From NCBI GenBank assembly GCA_029945625.1, contig JAQSCW010000010.1, positions 62,001 to 126,000 of the forward strand: 64,000 nt of DNA, given 5' to 3'. Both the position numbers and the translations under genes were made by a program. This DNA is from a bacterium (lineage in GTDB: Bacteria > Bacteroidota > Bacteroidia > B-17B0 > Aurantibacillaceae). The notes under the pieces are model-generated. The model saw only the letters and a program-made list of their open reading frames with translations. It had not been told where the DNA came from and did no database searches. Every line of letters begins with the position of its first letter. Position 1 is the first letter of the stretch. This document shows positions 45,182 through 55,159 of this stretch, in pieces.

Positions 45182-48007
45182 ATGCGCGTTGTGTTCATTA
45201 TTGTTTATTTATTGTGTGCTGTCTGTTCCACGTCACAGGTAGATGTTGGTGGATTTGCGAAAGACCGCGCCAATGAGGCCAAGGATCGCGCGAAAGATAA
45301 AGCGCGCGACAAAGCCATGGAAAGTCTGGAAAAACAACGAAAGGACTACGACGAAAGTAATTTCAATTATGCCATTAGTTTCCTCGACAACAGCGGCACC
45401 TTTGAAGCGGAAGAAAAAGGCAACGCGTTTAGCAGCGCACTAATTAACGGAGCCAAGTTTGTGAACAACGAAGAGAAAAGTGCAGAAGACCGGGCCTACA
45501 CTAATTTAAAGAATGGGGAGATTTTGATGGCTAGCAATAAAACCCGCATGGCCGAACAGAGCTTGTTATTAGCGAAAGTGTTGTATGAACAAGACGGCAA
45601 AGCCAAATCTACAAACTATTTTCAGACGATAAGCGACCTGGGCCTTCTTTACCAATCGCGCGGCCGGTTTACCAAAGCCCGACCATTTACTGAAAAAGCC
45701 CTGGCCCTTCGAATGGAGGGGGACAATAAAGGGATGTTGTTGGTGTCGGAAAATAATCTCGCGGTTTTAAAAAAGGAAACAGGCTCTTATACTGACGCTG
45801 AAGCGGATCTTAAGAAGGCCTTGCTGTTGGCATCTGAATTGAAAGATAAACTGGCAACGGCGTTGCTAAATAACAATTTAGCGATGACCTACCTCGACAT
45901 GAATAAATTAAAGCAGGCAGAAGATCTCATGCACTCAAGTCTTTCTGAAGCATCTACAGTACTTAAGGAGAATTCCTCTAACTATATTAAACTTCAAATC
46001 AACCTCGCAAATGTGTACCGCTTCGAAAAAAAATACACTAACGCAGAGGAAATATACCAGAGAGCGATTGTGGTAAAAGAAAAAAAACTAGGCACCCACC
46101 CCGATCTGGCTCATCTTAAAAAGGGCCTTGCCCAACTTTACATGGAGATGGGAAAAACCTCAGAGGTGGAGAAACTATTACAAAGTGCGTATGATATTGA
46201 TAAAAAGAAATTGGGGGAAGCCAACCCGGCAACCGTTGCAATACAGCAGGAGCTTGCCAACTACTACCGTTTCACGGGCAACACCAAAAAATCGTTGGAT
46301 CTGATTATTAAAGTGGTAGCCAAAAAGAAAGAGTTGTATGGGGAAAAACATCCAAATTACATTCAGGCGCTCGAAGACCTTGCGCTCACGCAGTGGGAAG
46401 ACAAAAGACTTGAAGATAGTAAGGCAAATTACAAGATCGTAATTGATAATACGCTGAATTACATTACCACGTTCTTTAAAAGCTTGAATGAGAATGAGAA
46501 AACCTTGTATTGGGAGAAAACAAACAGTCGGTTGCAGCGCTACTATTCCTTTCTCAATGAAAACTACAGAAACGACGGGGCACAAGTAAAATTGTTTTAC
46601 AGCACGATTATTAATACAAAGGGCTTTCTATTAAATAATTCATCAAAGATTAGGATGACCATATTTGAAAGCACCGACGAATCCCTGAAGAGAGACTATG
46701 CACAATGGCTTGAGACGAAAGAAAATATTAATCAGGCCTATCAGCTAAGTAAAGAGGAATTGGCAGAGGAAAAAACGAATCTCGATAGCTTAATAAAAAG
46801 GTCAGAGGAACTGGAACGGGAATTATCCAAAAAAAGCTCACTTTTTAAAGTCGAAGCATCAGAAAAGAAAATCTTACCGGAGAGCATTCAAGTACAGTTG
46901 AAGCCAAACGAATGTGCCGTTGAGATTGTTGAATTGAATGATTACAAGAATGGGTTCACCGGCGAAAACTCTTATATCGCCCTGCTTCTTAAGCCGGGCT
47001 CCGTGAAATTGATCAGTCTTGGTTCTGGAAAAGTGATACACCCTGCAATTGAAGCCTTCAGAGACAAAACAATCAATTTAAAACCTGAAAATGAGGCCTA
47101 CGCCTTAACCTGGAAGGCACTTGACGAGGAGCTTGCCGGAATTTCAAAAATCTACCTTTCACTCGATGGGGCGTATCATCAATTGAGCATTAATGCACTG
47201 AAAGAGGGCAGCGGAAAATATATGGCCGATAAGTACCTTATTCAATTTGCCGGAAACACGAGCGACGTACTCGATATTAAGAAGGCCGAACTTTCTGCTG
47301 TTAAGCCCTCCACTGCACTATTGATCGGAAACCCCCTCTATGGAAAAGGGGGTGTAATTGAGCAACTTCCTGGCACGGAAGCAGAAGTTAAAAATATAGC
47401 AAAATTGTTAACGGCAAATAAGGTCAAAACAACAGCTTTATATGGCGACAAAGCCACAGAGGCCAAGGTGAAAGAAGTGAGTTCGCCCAGTATTTTGCAC
47501 ATTGCCACCCATGGTTATTTTTTAGCTGATTTGAGCCAAATGGAAACCAATAAAGTATTGGGTGTTGATATTACAGCAGCCAAAGAAAATCCGCTTCTGC
47601 GCTGTGGCGTATTGCTAGCAGGCTGCGAGAACGTGTTTGATGAAAACTTTAGACCACCCCATAACAGCGAGAATGGCGTGCTAACGGCGTATGAAGCCAT
47701 GAGTCTGGATCTCGACAAAACCGACCTGGTGGTGTTAAGCGCTTGCGAAACGGGACTTGGCAGTGTTAAACAGGGAGAAGGGGTATATGGTTTGCAGCGC
47801 GCGTTTTTGATTGCGGGGGCACAAAGCATCATCATGAGTTTGTGGAGCGTAAGCGATGATGCCACCATGCAATTGATGACGCTTTTTTATACGAACTATG
47901 CTAAAACAGGAAATAAGAGTCAAGCCTTTGCGCAGGCTATTAAACAACTTAAAACGAAGTATAAGGAACCATTTTACTGGAGTGCGTTTATTATGCTGAG
48001 TAAGTAA
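45182..48007 (+). CDS. Secreted TPR-CHAT domain protease-like protein
   Basis: A 941-residue exported protein. The signal peptide (about 1-19) is followed by a Lys/Asp/Ala-rich coiled stretch (25-60) and a long TPR array (about 95-440). A helical linker with a coiled coil leads to the CHAT domain (about 640-941). The caspase-like catalytic pair is present: His in HIATHGYFL (about 776) and Cys in VVLSACETGLGSVKQGEG (about 856). The end IMSLWSVSDDATMQLM and FYWSAFIML is typical of CHAT. It is probably a cysteine protease acting in the periplasm or outside; the substrate and trigger are unknown. It is transcribed divergently from the TPR/PorE-like operon. Confidence 0.88.
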   Translation: MRVVFIIVYLLCAVCSTSQVDVGGFAKDRANEAKDRAKDKARDKAMESLEKQRKDYDESNFNYAISFLDNSGTFEAEEKGNAFSSALINGAKFVNNEEKSAEDRAYTNLKNGEILMASNKTRMAEQSLLLAKVLYEQDGKAKSTNYFQTISDLGLLYQSRGRFTKARPFTEKALALRMEGDNKGMLLVSENNLAVLKKETGSYTDAEADLKKALLLASELKDKLATALLNNNLAMTYLDMNKLKQAEDLMHSSLSEASTVLKENSSNYIKLQINLANVYRFEKKYTNAEEIYQRAIVVKEKKLGTHPDLAHLKKGLAQLYMEMGKTSEVEKLLQSAYDIDKKKLGEANPATVAIQQELANYYRFTGNTKKSLDLIIKVVAKKKELYGEKHPNYIQALEDLALTQWEDKRLEDSKANYKIVIDNTLNYITTFFKSLNENEKTLYWEKTNSRLQRYYSFLNENYRNDGAQVKLFYSTIINTKGFLLNNSSKIRMTIFESTDESLKRDYAQWLETKENINQAYQLSKEELAEEKTNLDSLIKRSEELERELSKKSSLFKVEASEKKILPESIQVQLKPNECAVEIVELNDYKNGFTGENSYIALLLKPGSVKLISLGSGKVIHPAIEAFRDKTINLKPENEAYALTWKALDEELAGISKIYLSLDGAYHQLSINALKEGSGKYMADKYLIQFAGNTSDVLDIKKAELSAVKPSTALLIGNPLYGKGGVIEQLPGTEAEVKNIAKLLTANKVKTTALYGDKATEAKVKEVSSPSILHIATHGYFLADLSQMETNKVLGVDITAAKENPLLRCGVLLAGCENVFDENFRPPHNSENGVLTAYEAMSLDLDKTDLVVLSACETGLGSVKQGEGVYGLQRAFLIAGAQSIIMSLWSVSDDATMQLMTLFYTNYAKTGNKSQAFAQAIKQLKTKYKEPFYWSAFIMLSK

Positions 48008-48052
48008 TAGGTCGGCAGTAGGGCCATGATCCCAACATGAAGAAAGGGAAAA

Positions 48053-48919
48053 TCAACCTAAATACGCTTTTAACAATCTGCTTCTGGACCCATGTTTTAA
48101 ACGGCGCACAGCTTTTTCTTTAACTTGGCGTACGCGTTCACGGGTAAGAGAGAATTTTTCACCAATTTCTTCCAAAGAGTGTGGGCGCTTGCCGTTGAGA
48201 CCAAAGAAGAGTTTCACAATGTCTGCTTCGCGCTCCGTTAGTGTAGAGAGTGATCTGCAAATTTCCAGTTGAAGGCTCTCGGTTAATAAATATTTATCGG
48301 GATTTTGTGAGGCTTCGTTTTGCATCAAATCGTATAAGCTCCCCCCTTCGTCGTTGGCACTGAGTGGAGCATCCATGCTCATGTGCCGACTGTGGTTACG
48401 CATGGTATCCATAATGTCTTGCGGAACCATATCTAGTATTGTTCCAATTTCGTCGTAACTGGGTTCGCGCTCCAAATCCTGCTCCAATTTCGAACTGGTT
48501 TTATTGATCTTATTGATAGCGCCAATTTTATTTAAAGGTAGGCGCACAATGCGACTTTGTTCGGCAAGGGCCTGCAAGATACTCTGACGGATCCACCAAA
48601 CGGCGTAAGAAATAAACTTAAATCCACGGGTTTCATCAAACCGCTGGGCCGCCTTAATTAGTCCGAAGTTTCCTTCGTTAATAAGGTCCGGCAAACTTAA
48701 TCCCTGATTTTGGTATTGTTTGCTCACCGAAACTACAAATCGCAAATTGGCCCTTACGAGTTTATCTAACGCCAATTGGTCACCCAACCGGATGCGTTGC
48801 GCAAGCACCACCTCATCTTGCGCTGTGATCAGCTCAACCCGGCCAATGTCCTGTAAATACATATCCAAAGAAGCGGTTTCCCGGTTAGTGATTTGCTTGG
48901 TTATTTTTAACTGTCTCAT
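48053..48919 (-). CDS. rpoD: Primary sigma factor RpoD
   Basis: A 288-residue sigma-70 factor. It lacks region 1.1 and the non-conserved region, as is usual for the Bacteroidota housekeeping sigma. Region 1.2 has [16 protein letters not shown]. Region 2 has [37 protein letters not shown] and [15 protein letters not shown]. Region 3 follows, and region 4 has [17 protein letters not shown] and [18 protein letters not shown]. This is the factor expected to read the TAnnTTTG promoters in the window. Convergent with the CHAT gene. Confidence 0.93.
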   Translation of the reverse strand: MRQLKITKQITNRETASLDMYLQDIGRVELITAQDEVVLAQRIRLGDQLALDKLVRANLRFVVSVSKQYQNQGLSLPDLINEGNFGLIKAAQRFDETRGFKFISYAVWWIRQSILQALAEQSRIVRLPLNKIGAINKINKTSSKLEQDLEREPSYDEIGTILDMVPQDIMDTMRNHSRHMSMDAPLSANDEGGSLYDLMQNEASQNPDKYLLTESLQLEICRSLSTLTEREADIVKLFFGLNGKRPHSLEEIGEKFSLTRERVRQVKEKAVRRLKHGSRSRLLKAYLG

Positions 48920-49134
48920 GTTCTTTTTGAGTTACGTGAAATGTTCCTTATTAGATTTATTACGCACAGAACCCTTTTTCGGTTGGGTAGAATCAGAGCA
49001 AATGATTAAATGGTCGTTTTTTGGCGATAAGTGGCTGTTTTGAGCGAGGGAACTTGGCGCATTTGTTGAAAATATGGAAGTGAAAAGGCCCAAATAGGTT
49101 TTCAAACCTCTGTAATTTGTGCGAAATTGGGCAA

Positions 49135-50793
49135 ATGCTTAAACGACTTTATATAAGCAATTTTGCACTCATTGAAGAAATGGATGTTTCTTTTCCGGGC
49201 AACCTAACCGTGGTTACCGGAGAAACAGGAGCCGGAAAATCCATTTTCCTGGAAGCCTTAGGCCTTGCTCTGGGCAGAAGAGCCGACCTGGAATCTGCCA
49301 AAAACAAAACAAAAAAATGTATTGTTGAAGCCGAATTTAACACCGAAGGACTCGATCTGAAGGCCTTTTTTGATGAAAACGATTTGGATTTTGAATCTCA
49401 TATTACGTTAAGAAGAGAAATTAATTCTGAAGGAAAATCACGCAGCTTCTTAAACGACAGCGTGGTGAGTTTAAGTGCCCTGAAAACTCTTTCCGAAAAA
49501 CTCATTGATATTCATTCACAGCATCAAACCTTACTCTTAAATCAAGCCAACTTTCAGCTAGAAGTAGTTGATGCTTTTGCCGGAAGTATGGCCCACTACA
49601 AAGCATACAAAGCCGAGTACGCCAAACTCTGCAAAAATCAAACCAGCCTTTCCCTTCTTATGAAACAGGAAGCTCAGGCCAAAAAAGAATTGGACTACTT
49701 TCAATTTATGTTTGCTGAATTGGAGGAAGCCCAATTAAAACCCGGGATCCTTAAACAACTAGAAGATGAAAGCGCCACCCTCGAAAATGCGGAAATGATA
49801 AAAACGGCCCTGATAGTGGCCGGAACACAATTGAATGGCGGAGAAACAAACCTTTTGATGACTTTAGCTCAAATCAAACAATCTCTAAATACGATTGGAA
49901 AATTCAATAGCCGCTACCTGCAACTATATGAACGCGCCAACTCCACATTTATTGAACTTAAAGAACTGGCCTCCGAATTAGAGGATGCGGGTGAAGCGAT
50001 TAGCGTGAACGATACGGCATTAAACGAAGTCAACTCAAAACTAGACAAACTCAATAGGTTACTCAACAAACATGGCGTAAAAACCGAAGAAAGTTTGCTC
50101 CAGATCAAAGCAGAGATTGAACGTAAATTGTTAGGGTTTAGTTCGCTTGAAAAGGAGATTGAGAAGACCAAAAATGAGATCGCCAGCCGAACAGACTCCT
50201 GCACCAAACAGGCGAATGAATTGAGTCGGACGCGGAAAAAATCTTTGCCCTTCCTCGAAAAGCAGGTGGTTGACTTATTGCGCGACTTGTCGATGGGAAA
50301 CGCCAATTTTAAAATCGAGCTGACGCCTCTCACTGAATTGAGCAGTGCGGGATTTGATATGGTAAAATTTCTGTTTTCAGCAAATAAAGGGATCGCCTTG
50401 AGCGAACTTCAAAAAGTGGCTAGCGGAGGGGAATTGTCGCGACTCATGTTAAGCCTCAAAGCTTTGTTGGCTACAAAAAAACAATTGCCAACCATTATTT
50501 TTGATGAGATTGATACCGGTGTAAGTGGCGAAGTGGCCGATAAGATTGGCACAATCTTATCACGAATGGGGGAGGGCATGCAGGTTATTGCCATCACACA
50601 TCTTCCTCAAATGGCAAGCAAAGGAGACCACCATCTATTTGTATACAAAAAAGACAACACCGACAAAACAGTTTCTTATATTAAAGAACTTACTAAAGAA
50701 GACCGCGTTACTGAAATTGCAAAAATGCTGAGTACCGGTAATCCTACGCAATCGGCCCTTAAAAACGCCAAGGAATTATTAAGCCTTAATTGA
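49135..50793 (+). CDS. recN: DNA repair protein RecN
   Basis: A 552-residue SMC-like ATPase that helps repair double-strand breaks. MLKRLYISNFALIEE is the typical RecN start. Walker A is GETGAGKSIFLEA (about 32-44). Two coiled-coil arms occupy about 150-370. The signature ALSELQKVASGGELSRLMLSLKAL and Walker B TIIFDEIDTGVSGE follow (about 420-470). I use the ATG at 49135 rather than an upstream TTG at 49117, which overlaps a possible -7 element (TAATTTG, 49113-49119). The stop overlaps the next start as TGATG. Confidence 0.94.
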   Translation: MLKRLYISNFALIEEMDVSFPGNLTVVTGETGAGKSIFLEALGLALGRRADLESAKNKTKKCIVEAEFNTEGLDLKAFFDENDLDFESHITLRREINSEGKSRSFLNDSVVSLSALKTLSEKLIDIHSQHQTLLLNQANFQLEVVDAFAGSMAHYKAYKAEYAKLCKNQTSLSLLMKQEAQAKKELDYFQFMFAELEEAQLKPGILKQLEDESATLENAEMIKTALIVAGTQLNGGETNLLMTLAQIKQSLNTIGKFNSRYLQLYERANSTFIELKELASELEDAGEAISVNDTALNEVNSKLDKLNRLLNKHGVKTEESLLQIKAEIERKLLGFSSLEKEIEKTKNEIASRTDSCTKQANELSRTRKKSLPFLEKQVVDLLRDLSMGNANFKIELTPLTELSSAGFDMVKFLFSANKGIALSELQKVASGGELSRLMLSLKALLATKKQLPTIIFDEIDTGVSGEVADKIGTILSRMGEGMQVIAITHLPQMASKGDHHLFVYKKDNTDKTVSYIKELTKEDRVTEIAKMLSTGNPTQSALKNAKELLSLN

Positions 50794-52739
50794 TGAAAGG
50801 CGGTTTCCCTTTTGGCACAGGTTTTTTAGCGGTTATTCTAAAACTTCTTGTTTTTTTTGCACTGAGCCTTTTCTTCATAAGACTATTTTTTTGTGCAATA
50901 AATCTTCCACCAAACAATCATGAGCCATTGACCGACTACCTGAAGGCGTTTGTACTTGGCCTACGATTCGACCTGATTATTGTCTCCTACCTGTTAATGC
51001 TACCACTATTGATCCTATTTATACATGAAACTTTTTTTAGATCCAGTTCCTTCTTGGTTAGATTTTCCAAGATATTCCTTGGCGTCTTGGGTGGCTTAAT
51101 TCTATTTATGGGTTTTGCCAACATTCCCTATTTCGGACAGTTTGGAAGTCATTTGAACAAAAGCATGATGCTGTGGCGAACCAGTCCGGGATATACACTG
51201 CAACTAATATTAAGCAGCATAAATTATTGGGGCTTTTTATTGGTGTTTATTCTGTTCCTTCTGGGTTTTCTTTTTGCGCTCAAAAAAATTTTTCTTAGCT
51301 ATTCGGCACAAATCGCTTTGAGTTCCAAACAGAAAGGGCAGCGATTTTTGATTTTCCTGTTCATAGCGTTTGTATTAGTTGCTCTGGCAAGAGGAAGGTT
51401 ATCGTCCAAGAGTACGATGCATGAAGGAATGGCCATAGTAAGCCAAAACGCTTTTATGAATCACATCGCTTTAAATCCTGTATTCACGATGATAAAAAGC
51501 CTTCAAAGAAAAGAAGGCAATACGGCGTATTTAGAGAACATTGGACGCGATCTTCAAGTTTGTAAGGCCTATTATGATGGCAATTTTTTCCCCCCCGATG
51601 GAGTTCTTGCAGAGCCAATTGTGGCAGTTAATGGGTCCGATTCAATTAAAAAGTTGAACGTAATCCTTGTGTTGATGGAGAGTATGACCATGGCCAAAAT
51701 GGGGTATTACGGAAACAAAAATATGTCTCCTTTTTTACTTGAGCTCAGCAAAGAGTCCGTATTTTTTGATCGGTTCTTTTCTTCAGGAATTCACACATTT
51801 AACGGTTTATTTTCTTCTGCCACCGGGTTTCCTTCCATCTATGCCGAGCAAGGTTTGCGTCAATACACCAAACAACCTTTTGTGACCCTAGCGAGTTTGT
51901 TGAAACCTTTTGGGTATCGCACCTATTTCTGCACAACACATGATCCTGTTTTTGATAACATGGAAGGTTTTTTCAAATTAAATGGGTATGACGAATTCAT
52001 CAGCGACCATGATTTTGATAACTCACAAAGCCTTGGTGTTACGGGCGTACCCGATCACGTACTTTACCTCAAACTCGTTGAATCGATTAATGCAAGAAAA
52101 AACGCAAAGCCATTTCTGGCAATGGTGATGACCGGAACCGATCATGGTCCCTGGAAGATTCCCTCTAATATAACGTTTGAACCAAAAGGGCTTAACGTAA
52201 AAGAAAATGCAAGCCTGTATGCCGATTGGTCGGTGAGGCAATTGATCAACGAATCGAAAAAGTACGATTGGTATAAAAACACTGTGTTTGTTTTTCTGGG
52301 CGATCATGGCCAGATTATGAACGACGTGTACGATATGCCCATTACCTATCACCATACGCCACTAATTATCCACTGTCCGGCAAGTCTGGCTCCCGAGGTG
52401 AATCATAATTTGGGAACTCAGCAAGATTTGGTGAAGACGATCAGTTCGCTGTTGGGTCTAAGTTATCCGAATTTTAGCTTTGGAGTGAATATTCTAAATG
52501 AGAAGAGGTCTTTCGTATCATTTAGTGCAGACGACAAATTGGGATATGTAACTGATGACGATTTTTTCTACTACCAATTGTTAAGTACAAAAGAGAAGAG
52601 ATTTGTAAAATATAAACTGATGGACGTAACAGACTACTATCAGAAAAATAGGCGCAGGGCTGATTCCTTGTTTGAACTTAATATGAGTTTATACAATGCG
52701 GCTCAATATTATATCAGGGAAAACTACTTCAACTTTTAA
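50793..52739 (+). CDS. LtaS-type alkaline-phosphatase-superfamily membrane transferase
   Basis: A 648-residue inner-membrane protein. Five transmembrane helices lie within about residues 8-205. The extracytoplasmic sulfatase-fold domain (about 270-560) has ILVLMESMTMAKMG with the metal-binding Glu, a likely nucleophile Thr in SGIHTFNGLFSS, TGTDHGPW and VFLGDHGQIM. This fits the lipoteichoic-acid synthase/phosphoethanolamine transferase group. Gram-negative relatives transfer phosphoglycerol or similar groups to envelope glycans, so the substrate is open. Translation is coupled to recN through the TGATG overlap. Convergent with the DUF4412 gene with 1 nt between. Confidence 0.85.
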   Translation: MKGGFPFGTGFLAVILKLLVFFALSLFFIRLFFCAINLPPNNHEPLTDYLKAFVLGLRFDLIIVSYLLMLPLLILFIHETFFRSSSFLVRFSKIFLGVLGGLILFMGFANIPYFGQFGSHLNKSMMLWRTSPGYTLQLILSSINYWGFLLVFILFLLGFLFALKKIFLSYSAQIALSSKQKGQRFLIFLFIAFVLVALARGRLSSKSTMHEGMAIVSQNAFMNHIALNPVFTMIKSLQRKEGNTAYLENIGRDLQVCKAYYDGNFFPPDGVLAEPIVAVNGSDSIKKLNVILVLMESMTMAKMGYYGNKNMSPFLLELSKESVFFDRFFSSGIHTFNGLFSSATGFPSIYAEQGLRQYTKQPFVTLASLLKPFGYRTYFCTTHDPVFDNMEGFFKLNGYDEFISDHDFDNSQSLGVTGVPDHVLYLKLVESINARKNAKPFLAMVMTGTDHGPWKIPSNITFEPKGLNVKENASLYADWSVRQLINESKKYDWYKNTVFVFLGDHGQIMNDVYDMPITYHHTPLIIHCPASLAPEVNHNLGTQQDLVKTISSLLGLSYPNFSFGVNILNEKRSFVSFSADDKLGYVTDDDFFYYQLLSTKEKRFVKYKLMDVTDYYQKNRRRADSLFELNMSLYNAAQYYIRENYFNF

Positions 52740-52740
52740 A

Positions 52741-53499
52741 TCACTTACCTCCGCCGTATTGTTTTTTCATTTCTTCAATATATTTTGCTCTTTCTTCCGG
52801 CGTCATGTTCATCAGTTCTTGTTGTGATTTTACGCCACCAACAGACGATCCGCTGCTTGCCGATTTTGTAAAACCTGCAGGAATTTCGAAGTCAGCTTTT
52901 GCATATGTTCTTTTCTCAAGTTTAACTAATTCCATGGTCATGTCACCTTCCTGCTTATTTCCTTTGTGTACCATCTTTACCGGGAGGCCTTCACAACCGG
53001 CATCTTTGAGAGCCTGATCGCGTTTTGCCGAGCCCATTTTTTTAGTTGCCGCAAATACTTCAGAATATTTTGAGTAGTCAGCGAAGTCCTTTGTGTTCCA
53101 TACTTCGTGCGTTTCAGTACCTTCCGTAATAAGAGCATGAACGCACTTGTAACCATTCACTGTTTCCGAGCCCAGTTTTTTTACAGAATAAGTCTTGCTG
53201 TCCTGCCCTGAGGCTTCTGAAGGAGTGATTTCAGAATAAGATTTATTTTTATCGTTGATGGAATAAATTATGCCCGGATGACTTTTCTGGATAAGGCTTT
53301 TTGTGATCATCCCCCCTCCGGGCATTTGAGGAATCACCATGCTGAACTCCGACAAACTGCCGTATTCAGAAGCGTTCATTTTGATACTTCCGCCATGGCC
53401 TGTGCCGGAGGATATTTTATATTCTAAATAGGTTCCGTTTTGAGACTGGAGGTGGGCGCTCATAAACAATGAAAAGAGGAGAATAAGTGTAGTTTTCAT
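52741..53499 (-). CDS. Secreted DUF4412 domain protein
   Basis: A 252-residue exported protein with a signal peptide (about 1-19, ending AHLQSQN). The DUF4412 region has TKSLIQKSHPGIIYSIND, YSEITPSEA and the diagnostic VNGYKCVHALITEGTETHEVWNTKD near residues 113-137. The C-terminus, LMNMTPEERAKYIEEMKKQYGG, is a charged helix and glycine-rich end. Its function is unknown; the fold is thought to be lipoprotein-localisation-like. The ATG at 53505 is an alternative start. Confidence 0.78.
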   Translation of the reverse strand: MKTTLILLFSLFMSAHLQSQNGTYLEYKISSGTGHGGSIKMNASEYGSLSEFSMVIPQMPGGGMITKSLIQKSHPGIIYSINDKNKSYSEITPSEASGQDSKTYSVKKLGSETVNGYKCVHALITEGTETHEVWNTKDFADYSKYSEVFAATKKMGSAKRDQALKDAGCEGLPVKMVHKGNKQEGDMTMELVKLEKRTYAKADFEIPAGFTKSASSGSSVGGVKSQQELMNMTPEERAKYIEEMKKQYGGGK

Positions 53500-53634
53500 G
53501 GTCATATTTTTAAGGTTAAGGAAGACCCCTTCAAATAATGGCTAATCCTATGAGCCATGCCGCAAAAAGGATATTCGGCACGAAATTAAGCATATTCTTG
53601 CAATGCCTGGATGATTAGTTTGTCGCGATAATCT

Positions 53635-53642
53635 TATATTTG
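53635..53642 (+). promoter_or_regulatory. -7 promoter element of fabI
   Basis: TATATTTG matches TAnnTTTG, 18 nt before the fabI ATG. TTTG at 53619-53622 is too close to be a standard -33 element. Confidence 0.5.
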
Positions 53643-53660
53643 CACAATTAAAAGATCAAT

Positions 53661-54473
53661 ATGGCTTATAATTTATTAAAAGGAAAAAGGGGAATTATTA
53701 CGGGAGCACTTGATGAGAACTCCATAGCCTGGAAAGTAGCCTTGAGGGCACATGAAGAAGGGGCCTCCTTTGTATTAACCAATGCTCCTATCGCGATGCG
53801 CATGGGCGAGATCAACAAGCTGGCCGAAATCACGGGCGCTAAGATAATTCCGGCAGACGCGACCAGCGTGGAAGACCTTGAAAAATTATATACCGAATCG
53901 ATGACCCATTTGGGAGGGAAAATTGACTTTGTTCTGCATTCTATCGGAATGAGCGTGAATATCCGCAAAAATATCCCATATACTGAATTGAACTATGAGT
54001 TCTTTCAAAAAGGAATCGACGTGTCTGCTCTCACCCTTCACAAAATGTTGGCGGTTGCCCATAAGTTAGACGCGCTCAATGAATATGCTTCAGTTGTTGC
54101 CCTTTCCTATATTGCCGCACAAAAAGTATATCCTTTTTACACTGATATGGCTGATATTAAGGCCATGCTCGAAAGTATAGCGCGAACATTTGGGTATCAC
54201 TATGGAAAGCACAAAAAAGTGCGTATTAACACTGTTTCCCAGTCACCCACCAAAACAACAGCAGGCGGCGGCATAAAAGGGTTTACTGATTTTTATGAAT
54301 TTGCGAACACGCAATCGCCTTTGGGAAATGCCAGTGCAGATGATTGTGCCAAATATTGCATTACATTATTTAGCGATTTAACCCGCATGGTAACAATGCA
54401 AAACTTGTTCCACGATGGAGGATATTCCTCCACCGGCGTGAGTACGGAACAATTGACAAACGATAAAAAATAA
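53661..54473 (+). CDS. fabI: Enoyl-[acyl-carrier-protein] reductase (NADH)
   Basis: A 270-residue short-chain dehydrogenase completing each cycle of fatty acid elongation. The FabI-type cofactor motif is GALDENSIAWKVA (about 12-24), lacking the classical GxxxGxG. The catalytic Tyr and Lys are spaced six residues apart in FYTDMADIKAM, the FabI-specific Y-x6-K pattern. HSIGMSVN and KVRINTVSQSPTKT are also present. The length is normal. A -7 box lies just upstream and a strong terminator follows. Confidence 0.92.
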   Translation: MAYNLLKGKRGIITGALDENSIAWKVALRAHEEGASFVLTNAPIAMRMGEINKLAEITGAKIIPADATSVEDLEKLYTESMTHLGGKIDFVLHSIGMSVNIRKNIPYTELNYEFFQKGIDVSALTLHKMLAVAHKLDALNEYASVVALSYIAAQKVYPFYTDMADIKAMLESIARTFGYHYGKHKKVRINTVSQSPTKTTAGGGIKGFTDFYEFANTQSPLGNASADDCAKYCITLFSDLTRMVTMQNLFHDGGYSSTGVSTEQLTNDKK

Positions 54474-54494
54474 GACATAAAATTTAGGAAAAAA

Positions 54495-54516
54495 GCAGAG
54501 ATTCCTCTGCTTTTTT
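54495..54516 (+). terminator. Rho-independent terminator after fabI
   Basis: Perfect 6-bp stem GCAGAG (54495-54500) and CTCTGC (54505-54510) with a 4-nt loop and six T. An A-run on the left side could let it act in both directions. Confidence 0.85.
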
Positions 54517-54555
54517 CTTTTTCACCAAGGCTTCGGCACATTATCTGCATATAAA

Positions 54556-55146
54556 ATGGCACTCATCAGTATTGCAAATGAAAAGAACATAAAAAGGATC
54601 ATTTATGGTGTCACGGTGGCAATCTGTGTAGTAGTATCCTTGTTAAATCAAAAAATACTGCCTCAACCCGATTTAATTCCTGCATTCATTTATAAACTGC
54701 CCATGCTCAATGCACTATTGAACGGTACCTGCAGCGTATTACTGTTATTTTCTTTGTGGGCAATAAAGAAAAAAAACATTCAAGTGCACAAGAAACTCAA
54801 TCTCACGGCCTTTGTGTTAAGTTCGCTTTTTTTGATCAGCTATGTGACCGCTCATTATTTTATTGCCGATACAAAATACGGCGACGCAGATCATAACGGA
54901 TTAATGTCGGCAGATGAAATAACTGCAGTGAGCAGCTTAAAACCGGTTTACCTCATTGTTCTTTTAACACATATTTTTTTGGCAATTGTGGTATTGCCCA
55001 TGGTACTTTTGTCGTTTTACTACGGGCTTACCGACCAGCGTCAAAAACACCGTGCCCTCACGCGATTCAGTTTTCCTATTTGGCTTTATGTAACGGTGAG
55101 CGGAGTGTTGGTGTACCTAATGATTTCACCGTACTATAATTATTAG
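54556..55146 (+). CDS. DUF420 membrane protein (CtaM/YozB-like)
   Basis: A 196-residue integral membrane protein with five hydrophobic segments (about 12-30, 45-65, 80-100, 127-150, 165-190). The histidines in VHKKLNLTAFV, TAHYFI, LTHIFLA and KHRALTRFSFP are the DUF420 family pattern. Members of this family are assembly factors for haem-copper oxidases. It is followed 13 nt downstream by a lipoprotein with a haem-binding motif, consistent with a respiratory or copper-related role. It is separated from fabI by a terminator. Confidence 0.82.
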   Translation: MALISIANEKNIKRIIYGVTVAICVVVSLLNQKILPQPDLIPAFIYKLPMLNALLNGTCSVLLLFSLWAIKKKNIQVHKKLNLTAFVLSSLFLISYVTAHYFIADTKYGDADHNGLMSADEITAVSSLKPVYLIVLLTHIFLAIVVLPMVLLSFYYGLTDQRQKHRALTRFSFPIWLYVTVSGVLVYLMISPYYNY

Positions 55147-55159
55147 TTCAGAATTTTGC

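Noticed and set aside
45224-45239. parS-like sequence TGTTCCACGTCACAGG inside the CHAT gene
   Set aside because: Only the left half matches; the right half breaks the palindrome, so ParB binding is unlikely.
48929-48946. ACGTGAAA near the rpoD start, resembling half of a parS site
   Set aside because: Eight matching bases only, with no palindrome.
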